From Ophiodon elongatus (taxonomy: Eukaryota > Chordata > Actinopteri > Perciformes > Hexagrammidae), in the NCBI GenBank assembly GCA_016806645.1, contig JACSYO010001818.1, forward strand, positions 631,001-695,000: 64,000 nt of DNA, in the 5' to 3' direction. This document shows positions 1 to 11,282 of the stretch, one piece after another. Position numbers and translations under genes: made by a program. Positions within the stretch are counted from its first letter, which is position 1. Every line of letters begins with the position of its first letter. Below the pieces are notes generated by a model, which had not been told where the DNA came from, did not search any database, and worked only from the letters and a program-made list of their open reading frames with translations.

Positions 1-1097
1 GCATTACATGAACATAAAAAATTCAGAAACCAGAATGTAAATCAGAATGTTTAGCAGTGTCAGTTGAGCATTAGCAACAGATGATGGTTGATTCAGTAAT
101 TCTCCTAGGACGAGTACGTGGACCACTGGGACTGTATGTTTAAAGACTGCATGTGTGGAAGAGAGAGTAGATGGGATGTGTGAAGATGACGGGACATTAA
201 AATGTATTAAATGCTTTGGACAGGAGATTTGTAGGAGTTTTACATGTGATTAATTGGGGCAAATCTGTAGGAGTGCTGAGAATCTCCGGACATGAGTGGA
301 TTTTTATTTATGTTTTATATTAATAATCAAAGAGAAGCAGTAAGACTTATTCTACATAATGTCATTCTCACTATGTCTCTAAACCAAGATCAGTGAGGTG
401 TAAAAACTACAAGTTATGATTATTCTTGACTGTGTACCTATCATTTTATAATTCACATAAAATCACAGTTATTACCACTGTTAGTGGGAACACATGTCAC
501 TTGTAATTTGTTACTGATGACAGTAACATAGTACCATGATGCATTATATTGCAGCTACTGGTGCAATTAAGATTGCTTTGCAAGAAAAAAATAAACGAAA
601 GCTATGTGCTTTAAACATGTTACAGTATTTGAGTTAATAATGCTCGTTGTAAAGAATCTAAACTGGTGGATGGATAAAAAAACGTATCTGACTAATTTAG
701 ATTTTGACCTGATGATGGCAAAATGAAAAAAATACCATGAATATCTGCAACAAATTGCATGGTGATCCACTCAGCACTGATGCAAATTGCACATAAAAAA
801 ATTAAATAAATACGTCAACATAAATGTCAGCTTGCTGGTAGCGCTGAGGGAAGAGTCAGGAGATCTCCAAAGTCTAGACTAAAATTCTGGAGATTATGAA
901 TGTGTTTGCTGAATTTGGGCGAATCCATCTAGTAGCTGTTGAAATATTTCACTGGACAAGAAAAATCCTTGACCCGATGGTGGCGCTAGAGGAAAAGACA
1001 GGGAATCATGGACGTCAGTTGGATTCAACCTCTTGTCACCTTAGATATCTTCACAACAATAGTTCATCTATAGTTTCATCCAATATCTTTTGCTAAT
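1..1097. other. Non-coding, no recognisable element
   Basis: AT-rich sequence with only short open frames (67 codons or fewer). I see no repeat structure, RNA gene or protein similarity. The last 15 bases run into the LINE fragment that follows. Confidence 0.6.
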
Positions 1098-1705
1098 CCG
1101 GGGCCATGTCGCGAGGGCAGCAGGGTACTCCAAACATCACTCTCCCTAGCAACGTTTTCCAGCTCTTCCTTGGGGATCTCAAGGCGTTCCCAGACCAGTC
1201 AAGTTATATAATCCCTCCAGCATGTTCTGGGTCTACCCCGGGGCCTCATACCAGTTGGACTTGCCCATCCTGATTAAATGCCTGAACCAACTCAGGGGGA
1301 GCGGCTCTACTCTTAGCTCACCCTATCTTTAACGCTTAGCCAAGCCACCCTACGAAGGAAGCTCATTTTGGCCGCTTGTACCCGCGATCTCATTCTTTCG
1401 GGTCACTAGCCAAAGCTCATGACCATAGTTGAGGGTCAGAACGTCGATGGACTGGTAAATCGAGAGCTTTGCCTACTGGCTCAGATCCCTCTTCATCACA
1501 ACAATCCAGTACAACACCCACATAACTGCTGACGCCATACCAAACAGCCTGTCCATCTCATCCTCCATTTAACCCCTCACTTGGAAATAATATCCCAAGA
1601 TACTCAAACTCCCACAGTTGGGGCATTGACTCACTCCCAACCCAGAGAGTGCGATCCACCGTTTAGCGGCAGAGAACCATGGCCTGGTGCTGGTAGGTAC
1701 TGACG
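1098..1705 (-). mobile_element. Degenerate 3' end of a teleost LINE retrotransposon ORF2
   Basis: Read on the minus strand, this encodes the C-terminal part of a non-LTR retrotransposon ORF2, downstream of the reverse transcriptase domain. Recognisable stretches are RMRSRVQAAKMSFLRRVAWL near 1370-1430, then RGRPRTCWRDYIT, a stop, then LVWERLEIPKEELENVA near 1130-1245. These match the arrangement of abundant fish LINE ORF2 tails (Rex/Babar- or RTE-type; I cannot fix the clade). Stop codons and frame changes run throughout. Two blocks usually present between the arginine-rich motif and the middle motif are missing around 1265-1310, so this is a dead, internally deleted 5'-truncated copy. The 3' end lies at the low-coordinate side. 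No target-site duplication is evident. Confidence 0.8.
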
Positions 1706-3490
1706 ACTATCTATAGTACAGTATATCTATAGTATAGCATGACCAAAGTGGTGGACCGACCGGAAGACTGACAAACATTGCCACCCCAAACCATAACCGT
1801 AATTCTGTGAATATTTTAAGTGTTGCAAATTATTTGAATTTATGGAAAAACCAAACATGATACAGCACTCTTGAAAGAAGTTCTTTGCGGACATGTTCAA
1901 TAGCGTCTCGTCAAAACAGGAAGCACCCGTCAGGGAAAAATAGACACTGACCTCTTTCTGCATCAGTTTACCCTTCTGCTATAGCCTACAGTCACTCCCT
2001 GGAGGTTTAAGAGTTTCTCAGGCAAACTGGCTCAATACAGAGTTATCATACCTTTGGATCATGGATAAAGGCAACAATTGATTCATTATCTTTGTGCATC
2101 AGCTCCCTGAGGCTGAGGGGGATACTTGTCAAAGTGTTGATAGTTTAATGGGCAAACATTCAAGGTCAGAGCCAACAAAGAAGACGAGGAGAGAGATAAA
2201 AGGCTGGCCATTTAATTTGTTGCTGATCAAACTGGCAACATGATGAAGGAAATTATTTTTTTATAAGCGATAGAGATGCTTCCAGAGCTAATCCTTGTTA
2301 ACTGATGAAGTCATTTAGCTGACTTTGCGTATTGAGCCCTCTCTTTTGATGAAAGGATTCCTTGAACTTCATTGTGGTCTGCTTGTTTTGCCTCCAAAGT
2401 CTACTGAATTGATCAAAATTTCATGATATTATCCTTATTATGACCCTGTACAAACTGGCCAGGCAAGTGCGAACACCATGGTATTATTAATATGGAATGA
2501 CTATTGGCTCACTCCCGTTCCCGTTCCAGCTCTCCTCCAAACTGTCCTTAGCCCAGTAATTTTCAGTGGAACTGAATTCTTTTATGTTGTTAATCACAAT
2601 TCCTCTCCAAAAAGCACTTCTTGGATCCAGTTTCACTTCCTCAATAGACAGGGGAAAGATCCATTTTCTAGTTCAAGGGAATTCAAATAAGGGGAGGAAA
2701 CGAGAGGCTTATCTGATCAGAAGTGAGGCCTTTGAACAGAAATGCTGACATGATCATTAAATTGAAGCGCACAGAGACAGTAATATAGTACAGTACTGAT
2801 ACTTTTGTTCACCTATTGGTAGCATAATAGATTAGAGGACCCTTTTGACTTGACTTGCTCGACTTGCAGTTTTGATATTTTAAAGGCTTGTGATCAGTAT
2901 GTTCCCGGGATGGTTTTGATTGAATATTCATGCCATGAATACTTAACATGCTTCTTACCCCTCTTAACCCCTTATGCAGCAGATGTCTTTGACCACACTA
3001 AGAGGGTGTCATGCAATCTGGTACCTTGGCACCGTTCCACCTACAATGGCCACTTTCTAATTCTTTGTCTGCAGGCCGCATTTCTAAGGAAAGCATGAAT
3101 GCAGATTTAAGGGCACTGAGACCAGTTGTGCTTGGCATGAAATTGATGTGTTATAGATCTCAATCTCAAGGCAGTCTTTGGAAATTTGTTTAGACTTGTG
3201 CACTTAATCAGAGGTTATTTGTCAAGCCAACCGCAACTGACTAACAACTTCCTGGAGTTCCCTGCAATGTTAGAGAGCACACGTCAACACGTCACATCTC
3301 GTCCTCCTTCCAACTGTCACATCCAGTTGAATGAGTGAAGCTGCCACTCTGCCACACAGGCCACGGGAATTGTTTGTTTCAATCAACGCCTGTAGATAAC
3401 CAGTACCAGGGTTAATTAGAGTTACAGGCCAAAGCCCAAAGGTATACAAAAAAAAGTTATTTAAATGGAGATGAAAAATATGCAGTATAG
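1706..3490. other. Non-coding, no recognisable element
   Basis: Single-copy-looking sequence. A short AT-rich stretch with repeated ctatagta-like words lies at 1708-1738. Open frames reach only 82 codons and overlap each other on both strands, as expected by chance. Nothing else stands out. Confidence 0.55.
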
Positions 3491-3836
3491 ACCAGGGTAA
3501 GACGCCCCACGAGGTAAGAAACCTAGTAATGTAACATTTATGTAGCAGTTAAAGTGAAAGCAATGTAAAAAATTGAAAATAAAGTTAATCTTCTGCATGA
3601 ATACCAAATTCAAGATTCCCCTATAGGGCATCTTCCCTCTGTAAGGGGGCATATTCTCCAGTATGTGGGGGAAGATGGCCCTTCAAAAGATTTTATATTC
3701 AGTTTTATAGTCAAAGGACGTGTTCATGTGTTAACTTGTGCATACTTCCACTGTACATATTATGTTGATATTCAAATATTTGTTTTAAAAGAAAATAGAC
3801 GTTCTTAAGGGGGGGTCTTGCCCCGGTTTACCCTAC
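3491..3836. mobile_element. Small MITE-like element with nested inverted repeats
   Basis: The left edge (3491-3510) contains cagggtaagacgcccc. The right edge (3811-3836), read in reverse complement, begins tagggtaaaccggggc, so both ends carry an agggtaa terminal word pointing inward. Near the centre, agggcatcttccc (3625-3637) pairs with gggaagatggccct (3668-3681) with one bulge, enclosing a G-rich loop. The interior is AT-rich and has no coding capacity. Similar 'gggtaagatgccc' sequences are, from memory, repetitive in fish, but I cannot name a family. A non-autonomous DNA transposon fits best. Confidence 0.4.
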
Positions 3837-4350
3837 AGGTAAGTCTTATAGTATTTGTAGTACAAACAAGCTGAAAAAAGCCCACACCGTGACATCGTTC
3901 TACTCATCGTGAAATAAAAAGTTTATAAGATGAAGAAATACACAAATGACTCTTATAAAAACTAGAGAGAGCGTATTCTAGGTGGCAGCAGTATTTCTCA
4001 TGGTCTGGCCATCACACAGAGCAGATCTGAAATACAATGTTGGAGATGATCGAGTCTTAGTGTCAATACATCACCCCAGAAAATTACCTCTTCTCTGCTT
4101 GGCCTACTTTAATCTCTCACCCTCTATTGAAAGAATGAACACTCTCTCCTCTGTCCTATTGACAACGTAAAATAGGTTTGCCAGCTTGATTGACAACTTT
4201 GTCCAACTGACAAAATGTAATGCAGTCGAGGACAAAAAACAGATCAGGAATTCTTTGGACCCAATCTGGTGCTGCCGATTACATTTTCTCTGCCGTCTTC
4301 TTCTTTATTGTATCAGATGGGTCTTTTGAAGTATTGAGGTAGTGTTGTAT

Positions 4351-4412
4351 TGTGTGTTGTCTGTGGGCTCCTGAATGTGTCACACACATTCAGGAGCACG
4401 CAGACATACACA
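4351..4412. repeat. Near-perfect inverted repeat (hairpin, 22-bp arms)
   Basis: The left arm at 4359-4380 and the right arm at 4384-4405 are reverse complements at 20 of 22 positions, separated by only 3 nt (cac). The inner 14 bp (gctcctgaatgtgt) is perfect. With one bulge the pairing extends outward to about 4351 and 4412. The 3-nt loop is too tight for a typical microRNA precursor. A cruciform-forming palindrome or the remnant of a tiny foldback element is more likely. Confidence 0.9.
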
Positions 4413-4483
4413 TGGTTGCATAAATATGTGGGTCCGTGTTAGAGAAGTAAAAGATTCCACAAAGCTCAACATGAAAGTCATTA

Positions 4484-4552
4484 GCATTACATTACACTGA
4501 CATTTTTGGCATTTGGCTCAGACCTTTATCCAGACTGACTTAGAATGACAAA
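4484..4552. mobile_element. Fragment of a common teleost interspersed repeat
   Basis: The run 'attacattacactgacat..ggcatttggctcagacctttatccagactgactta' matches the often seen fish repeat end 'catttagcagacgcttttatccaaagcgacttaca', with several substitutions. Only this conserved stub is recognisable. The class is uncertain (tail of a SINE/LINE or an end of a DNA element), and the call rests on recall. Confidence 0.5.
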
Positions 4553-6404
4553 CAGAAAAACATTTCAGACAACCAACACTGAGTGTACAAGAGGTAGAAC
4601 TGCTCTGATAATATTTATGTGACCAAGATTTTCTTTTTCAGCAATTGAATAATTCAGCAAGGTAAACAACAGACCGAGATTGTAGACATCAAAACACATA
4701 TTCAGCTAAATGCAAATGTCATGAAAAATAATCAAGTACTAACCAGATGGTATGAATGCAGCTATTATAACTTAAAGCTATTCCCAGGCTGATATGAGTT
4801 TTAGTTATAAATGTGTTTCTGAGAGGAAACACGGCTTAGCCTATACAATAATTCCTGCATCTAAGAAATCTGTATGATGTAAATGAAAATGTGCAATGTG
4901 TCATCTCAACACATGGAAGTGTCAAAACCATTCACCTTCATGTTAGCTAACATGTACATCTCAAAAGCTGGGCCATATAGAGATGAACTGTAGATTACAT
5001 GACCTTTACAGGTGGCAACGCAAATGTCAACACATTAACGCTGATCTTAAATCTAAGGAAACGCTGGTCTGATGATGGAGAAATGAACCCTGATTAATAA
5101 ATACATATCCATCAATTGATGAGTGTATGCTACTATGTATAAAATTATCAAATGTGTTTGTTTTTTTCAGGTTTGAAATTTAGGTCAGTGATCTTGATTC
5201 TTTTCAACATGTTGATGGATGAAAAGGCAGCACTTTTTCATTTTCATTCACACTTTTGACATATTCTAAATAATTTGATCCATTCGAAATGCCTGGAATA
5301 TTATTTATTTTTCTACAATAGGAGAAAAAAATATAAAGATGGTATTAAAAGAATTGCTAAGTAACTATGCATGCATCAAGACTGTTAAGATCAGTGGGTG
5401 AGCTTAACTGTTATACCAAATGTATTAGCTTTGAACGACAATTGTCAAATATTTGATCTCAGTTGTGAATGACCTTTCATTGTGTGTTGTGTCAATGCAA
5501 TTACAGCTTCCAACAAGTGTTAAAATCACAGTCTCCTTCACAAGTCTCTCAGTCATACAATAGTGTCATCCAAATGTGTCAACATAATTGAATTAGCAGA
5601 GGATAATGATGGCCACGCGTGGACAGTGCCAATATTTACAAGATTTTCAGATGTGTGCACAGATAATGCTGACGTACTCCATCTGGAGAAACTGACCTTG
5701 TGTTTTGCATATGTGAAGACATAAGGGGCGGGGGGAAATGGTGATAACAAAAGTTTACTTTGTTGTAGCTCATTGTGCTTGAAAATATCCTTGTAAATCA
5801 TTAATTTAAACAACATGAACGCTGTTGAATGGCTCAGTTCTTAAGGCAGGTGGTAACCTCCCCTGGTTTCATACCAGCATTCAAAGGAAGAAAATGTCTT
5901 TTCACTCTCCCCAGGTATCATCATGCTGCCAGCAGAAACAAATCATTATGTAGACATCAATAACACCATGTGTCTTACATTAGAGAGTGTACAAAGCACA
6001 TTTGCAAAGAAAAATGCGCTCTATACTCCTCAGATATTAAAGTTGTAAAGGAAAGAAAATCAACTTACAACCTGATTAGTGGGGCCAAGTGAGCCAACAT
6101 ATCTGCCAAGTGCTAAGAATACTGCAAGAGACATATGCAGGGGTTAATGACGCCATTCTTGCACCTTGCCAACATGATCTGTACAGCCATTTCCATTAAA
6201 ACATGGTTGAACCTCTTTCATTATTTTACCTGACCTTTACAAAAGGTTAGTTGTAGTTCAGCTCGGCGGTTATCATTGTTCCTCCAACCAAAACAATGAA
6301 CTTATCAGTCATAGCAAAACCAATATATCATAGGTAAAGCACAGAGGGGTGAGTCAAGCCACAAGTCAAGTAGAAACTGGGTCAATGTTTTAACATTATT
6401 GTTA
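4553..6404. other. Non-coding, low-repeat stretch
   Basis: No gene or clear element apart from a weak tRNA-like head at 5824-5880, listed separately. The longest open frame is 87 codons at 5553-5816 on the minus strand and resembles nothing. Confidence 0.5.
5824..5880 (+). mobile_element. Possible tRNA-derived SINE head
   Basis: tggctcagttcttaagg (from 5829) resembles a pol III A box. ggtttcatacc (from 5865) resembles a degenerate B box at suitable spacing. The segment does not fold as a full tRNA and lacks a clear acceptor stem, so a SINE remnant is the likeliest reading. Chance resemblance remains quite possible. Confidence 0.28.
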
Positions 6405-6652
6405 AACTTAAAGAGGTCATTTCATGAATAACTCATACTTTCAGTGCTTGTGTCCATAGAATTGGAGTGCAGTGCCTACCAAGCCGCAATCTGTGAAATG
6501 AGACAACCCAGTTTTGTTTTTTGTGGGCTCTCAAGATCGGAGAATATGTGATTCAACAAGCCATTCAGATTTGGCTCCCTTTCCTTTGTCACATCCAGTC
6601 TCAAAATAGTATGTATGAAACATAAACATGAGCATTATATATCCCTTTTAAA
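6405..6652. mobile_element. MITE (non-autonomous DNA transposon) with short imperfect terminal inverted repeats
   Basis: The left end is ttaaagaggtcatttcatga (from 6408). The reverse complement of the right end is tttaaaagggatatataatg. They share the pattern ttaaa-gg-at-atg, a plausible terminal inverted repeat pair. The interior (about 6430-6600), including 'gtgaaatgagacaacccag', a T-rich tract, and 'gattcaacaagccattcagatttggctccc' read in two parts, matches a very common percomorph repeat that I recall as hAT-like. The length is about 248 bp, and it has no coding capacity. Confidence 0.65.
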
Positions 6653-7224
6653 CGCATGCAAATCCACCATTAAACTCAGTATTATTCTTTTCAGTATCCA
6701 AAACTACGTACATGTTTTTATACCTCATAGCATCCAGTTAGCTGGTGCTTTGTATTTCTAAAATCTGTCCTGTTCAAATGCAAAGAGAAAAAAAGTATGT
6801 CTCCTAATTTAGTCTATGCTTAGGACAAAATTTGGGGATCCAATCCGTAGGGATCAAACTTCCGGAACAGAAACCTTTTGCTATTCCAACAGGGGATTAA
6901 GGTAAGGGGATACTCATCTTAAAGGATAGAATTGGGTTAGGGTAGTGAGTTCTCTCTAGGAAAACTTCTTGTGGAGGTTAGCCTGGCTCTGCCTGCTGGG
7001 CTTATGTCTGCAAAAGAAACTAGACGTAGAAAGGGCTGCATTGAGTCTTTTTACATGTCAGTTCCAGTTGTGGTTTCACATTTTATACTAGTGAAGCTAT
7101 ATTTCTGAGTTCACAGTGGGTCAGTATTTGGACAGCGCCAGTGGTGGAAGGAGACTAATATATTTTACCGAAAGTTCTCTATGACATTCTGAACATTAAT
7201 ACAGCAGCAAACCACTAAGTTGCT
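6653..7224. other. Non-coding, possible repeat edge
   Basis: No gene. The phrase 'gccagtggtggaagga' at 7138-7153 is reminiscent of a frequent fish transposon terminus, but I cannot follow the element further. Confidence 0.4.
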
Positions 7225-7350
7225 ATATAAAGATACAGTGGAGTTGTGTCTACCTGGGCAAAGAAAGAGGTTACTCTTCCTGTGTGTTGTTAAGGCATGT
7301 TGGTGCGCGAGTCCCTGTTTGTGTGTTGGCCGATCTGCACTGCACTCATA
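7225..7350 (+). repeat. Interspersed repeat, copy A (second copy at 38598-38725)
   Basis: The segment starting aagatacagtggagttgtgt and ending near the gatctgcactgca word aligns along about 120 bp with 38598-38725. Both share aagata(c/t)agtggagt, tctacctg(g/a)gca(a/g)agaa, gttactct/gttacttt, ctgtgtgt and a terminal ggccgatct/ggccagatct. Two diverged copies in one orientation, 31 kb apart, show a dispersed repeat. The family is unknown to me by name. The flanking 7350-7490 is CpG-richer and may belong to the same element. Confidence 0.65.
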
Positions 7351-7929
7351 TGGAAGATTCCGCTGATAACTGTTGCTGAGGTAACGTAGCGCCCACCCTC
7401 CAGTCCGCGCCCAGTTAAACGCTTTTAGCTCTGTCAGCACTGTTGTCGTTGTTTGCACCGGTAGAGCTGTTAGCATATTATAACACATTATCAGCAGAAT
7501 TTACTTAAAACTTCTCAAGTAACAGTTGCCCATTGCAGAGCATTACAATACATTCATTTTCAATTATTATGAACTGAATGTGCCCAGACAACTATTTTTA
7601 TATATTGTTGGATAGTATCACATTATATAAAATAAATATGATTTTTCGGTGTAATGTTCATCAACAAAACGATTAGTACCTATAATTGTGAAATGTAGCC
7701 GACTACTAAGGACAATATTTATTTCCTGAAATCTAATGAAATACAAATGCAAAGTAGGACAACATGGGAATAAACTACATTAAAATTGTACCTAAGAATA
7801 CACATTTAGTTACCATCCACCATTGTGTAGTGGATACAGAGTTATACTCGGTCTTATCAGCTCAAACTTTCATTAATATTGAAATGTGTCGAAAAGAGCA
7901 GCTTGCAAATATGCAATAAACCCAGTAAT
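7351..7929. other. Non-coding, AT-rich
   Basis: Apart from the possible repeat extension to about 7490, this is AT-rich DNA with no structure I can identify. Confidence 0.45.
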
Positions 7930-8780
7930 GGGGTACCATCAGGACTCGCTCTGTCCTTCACCCACTATGGTGAAATCTATTCATGTCATACCATAGAGAT
8001 CAAACTATACTCCTTTCAGAAATGACAATTTCAAGTTTGGGGACAATAAGCTGGTCAAGGTTGCTGTCTAATAAATGACTTCTTGTCATGTTTGCAGATG
8101 CTCAAGGTCCCCTGACGTCCACCAGCTGGGATAAGGCACGGTCCCTGAAGCCGATGTCACTATGATCAAGAGCACATAACAGGCAGATGCCTCTGAACTG
8201 GCAAACAAAAGCTATTTTGTGACTGCTCCATTGTTCCCAACCCTTTATCGCTCTCTATCTCTGCCATGTTCTTCTCCTACTGTTAAAAACCGGAAGGCAT
8301 ATTCATGAGGGAAGCATAATTAACCAGTCAGGGTTTGGATGACATCCAGATGGATGAGTTATTATTGCCATTATTGATACTGGCTGGTATGAGCCCTGCT
8401 ATCTGGGATTAATGTTGTTAGAATTTAGAAGCCCGACACCATCTTACCACTTAGTCCCATGATGAATAGTGTTAGGCAAAGTCGTTTGCACTGACACTCA
8501 CTTACTTCCCCTCATTTTATGTACTTTGCTTGCCTTATTAAGGCTCTTACCACTGGCTTAATTGCCTATTTAGAATTCTCCTCTTTGTGACCTAGATGTG
8601 TTTTATTTGGTGAATGTAATTAAGTTACCTGTAAATATCTTCGCCAGAGCCCCATCAATCTCTGTTATGTGGGAACTCTATTTTTGTTTTAATTAATTTA
8701 ATGGCTGCTGTGTCTGGACACTATTAACCTCAATGAAACTAAGGGGAGAAATGGGTTTCACTTGTGCTAAAGACAAGGCA
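7930..8780. other. Candidate conserved non-coding segment
   Basis: This is a long stretch without repeats, of balanced composition, containing taattaa/attaat homeodomain-type cores (8320, 8600-8640, 8690) and GC-fuller blocks such as 8095-8225. This texture is typical of vertebrate developmental enhancers. There is no open frame of note. Conservation is inferred from character only, without any alignment. Confidence 0.3.
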
Positions 8781-9302
8781 TCTATGTTGAACTGCTGCTC
8801 AATAGATTTGTGTTAGTATACTGATCCACTGGGCTGTATAGATACTCTGGCTTTGTGGATTAACATCCAACTATTGTTACAAAGTGTAACAGAAAATACT
8901 GTGGGCTGAGAGAAACTGTTCTATCAAGGAAAAGGCCCATTATTGTTCTGGCAATAGCCAAAACGAGCATGGCAGGCAGCCTGTTTACTAGTTCAAAAAC
9001 CAATGTTAAACCAGGCCAGGAAAAAAAAGCTTGGTTTGTTTTGAGGGAAAAAATGGAGACCAATGTATGGGAACGAAGAAATATGGTCATGGCCAATGGT
9101 GGCAAGACCACCTTGCAAAGACATAAGGAAAAAGCTTTCTGGGGCCCAACAGTTAGAGGTGGGGGATTTGCAGCAAATATCGTATAGGTGTAAATAGGCA
9201 ATCATAACCAAATTCTATTTTGAACCAAAATATTCACCATTACTTATTAAAACAACCAAAGCACACACATTCTTAAACGTAGCCCCCTCCGACCCATCCC
9301 TA
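8781..9302. other. Non-coding, overlapping short open frames only
   Basis: A 113-codon minus frame (8860-9201), a 72-codon minus frame (8993-9211) and a 72-codon plus frame (8969-9187) overlap over 8993-9187. None resembles a protein family, and mutual overlap argues against coding. Confidence 0.5.
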
Positions 9303-9820
9303 ATATCTCAACAACTATTCGATGGATCATCACTTCATTTGGGTACATATATTCATGGTCAAACAAAAGACGAAGTTTACTCACTTTGGTGATTCCGTGA
9401 CTTTTACTTCAGCGCTTCAGGTTGACATTTGTGTTTTTTAGTGACATATATTGGATCGATAGCCATTGAGACGTGGTACAGACATTCTTGACCCCTCAGA
9501 ATGAATTGCCACAGCTTTGTTGACCCCCCCTGACTTGTCCTCCAGCAACATCAAGTAAATATTAATAAATTGGTTTATGACTAAATATACTCCAAAATGA
9601 AAGTATATTTCCTTTTAGACTCAGCTCGACTTTGATTTCAGTGCTAATACGTATATGTTAGCAAGCTTACAAGCTTAACTAAGATGGGTGAAAAAACATA
9701 TATATATATATATATGTGAACATTTTCATTGTATAGTCTTTGTGGCCAAGTTAGTATGCAGACATGAGCGTTCAGCCTCCCAGAGCTGCTCGCACGGCTT
9801 TAGATCATTAGTCTTGTTTT
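9303..9820 (+). mobile_element. Composite percomorph interspersed repeat with duplicated internal module
   Basis: Module 1 starts at ctcaacaactattcgatgga (9308) and runs through 'attcatggtc', 'actttggtgatt' and 'tgacttttacttcagcg'. Module 2 starts near 9438 and repeats the same order: attggatcgat, ggtacagacattcttgacc, gctttgttgacc, tgacttgtcctccagc. After it come ggtttatgactaaatata, gtgctaa..atgttagcaagctta, and a final block with cagagctgct and attagtcttgtttt. This order matches a fish repeat I recall as very abundant; its class is unknown to me. It has no coding capacity. An AT dinucleotide run interrupts it at 9697-9715. Confidence 0.75.
9697..9715. repeat. (AT)n microsatellite
   Basis: About nine and a half AT dinucleotides lie inside the interspersed repeat, where the family usually has a non-repetitive spacer. 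It is probably a local expansion. Confidence 0.9.
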
Positions 9821-10956
9821 GTCCATCAATGAGACATTTATCAAAAGTCATCAGTTTTCTTACCAACAATATAAGGGTACCACTTATGATGATGACCAAA
9901 CGACATTGTGAAAGTGTCCTCATAATCCACATCAGTCTATAAGGATGCGGGTTTTGCAGCCATCGGAGTGAAAATATTTCTCGCCACGTCTTTAAACAAA
10001 TTATCCAAAAATTTTCAAGTTACGAATTATTGCTAATATTGTTAAATGTTTAATTTCTCATGGAAGAACTATGTAAACCATCAGCCAAACAGAAAAAAGG
10101 AAAACACATACAACCCTTGAAGGGAATCCTGATGTGTGGAGTATCCATTAAGAAATGGGACATATCCCATCACTATCCCTACCTCCAACCCCAAAGAGCG
10201 TGGAGGACATGGCGGATGCCCTCCAGAAACACTTAAATGACATGAAGGAACAAGCTCTTCCCTTATTAATGTGCTCTTTTACAAAGCGACACACCATGCA
10301 CAGTTCCCTCGGGACAAGGGAGCGCAATGAGAGTAGCAAGTGGGCCTGTTCATATTTTAAAGTTGGGCAACCTGTCCTTAAAGGTACTGTAGTTAATCAA
10401 GATGCTACTTAACCGCTCTGGTAGTCACTCGGCACATTATGTACATAATAATTCATTAAACATCAACCTCTGACAGGAGCTACGAAAGGAAATCATTTTC
10501 TAATTCACACCATGGTGACTGGTTGTAAACGAACAGAGAATTCATAACCTAAAGTTAAAAACAACAAGAGGCACATGACCACAGTTTACTGGTAACAAGA
10601 GAGAAGATGTATGTTAAAGAAAATGAGAAAAGCACTTCTTTTGCTGTTTAAATATTACGTCAGTGCAGAATGAGATGGATGAATGAACAAAATTTAACAA
10701 AATATCTTTTGGAACCGATTGGCAGTTTAGGCCATGATATGTGTTCACAGTCCAAAGGACAGGGCTGAATGCTTGGGTGGCGTTGTACCTATTAAAGTTG
10801 GTGCTTTAGAATGGGGGAAATGCTTACTTTGATTTCCCTCAGGCTTTTTGATCTCTGAGCGGAATGAAAATGCTCCTTCTCTGGCAGCATAAAAGGTACA
10901 ACCCGGCACACAAAAACACATATGCACACATCGTATTGATGCACTATCGTTTGTGC
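9821..10956. other. Non-coding, no recognisable element
   Basis: Plus and minus open frames of 60-85 codons overlap at 10148-10412 and 10745-10998 without any family resemblance. No RNA gene or repeat was recognised. Confidence 0.5.
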
Positions 10957-10987
10957 ACAAACACACACGCGCGTGCACACACACACA
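10957..10987. repeat. Short interrupted CA/CG dinucleotide tract
   Basis: caaacacacacgcgcgtgca followed by a pure CA run. The CGCG interruption makes it an alternating purine-pyrimidine tract of about 30 bp, which can favour Z-DNA. Confidence 0.85.
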
Positions 10988-11258
10988 GTTACGAGCAAAC
11001 TTTACAGGCCTGTGCTCCTGCAGTCCAGAGAATGTGAGCAGTTAAAAGATCCCTTCATTACTGAATGACCTTGCGTGCATTATAGAATATGATGGATGCA
11101 GGGATGCAGTGCCGCATGACAAGAGGATGGATTGTGTTGCACAAGCAAGCAAGTTTATGCTCGACACAGTAGTACTCACATTTCAGTGCAGAGCTGAAAA
11201 ATTATACAAGAGGACATCGTCACAAATCCATATTTATTAGGAGGTATATTTCAGAAGG

Positions 11259-11282
11259 AAAAAAAAAAAAAAGGAAAAAAAA
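11259..11282. repeat. A-rich tract
   Basis: Twenty-four bases, all A except for a GG interruption. Nothing upstream looks like a retrocopied gene, so it is recorded as simple sequence rather than a processed pseudogene tail. Confidence 0.8.

Noticed and set aside
4335..4350. tgaggtagtgttgtat resembles the let-7 microRNA start
   Set aside because: It differs from let-7 after the seed, and no complementary star strand lies at hairpin distance. The neighbouring hairpin (4351-4412) does not include it.
11259..11282. A-rich tract as a processed-pseudogene tail
   Set aside because: No coding remnant is recognisable upstream on the plus strand.
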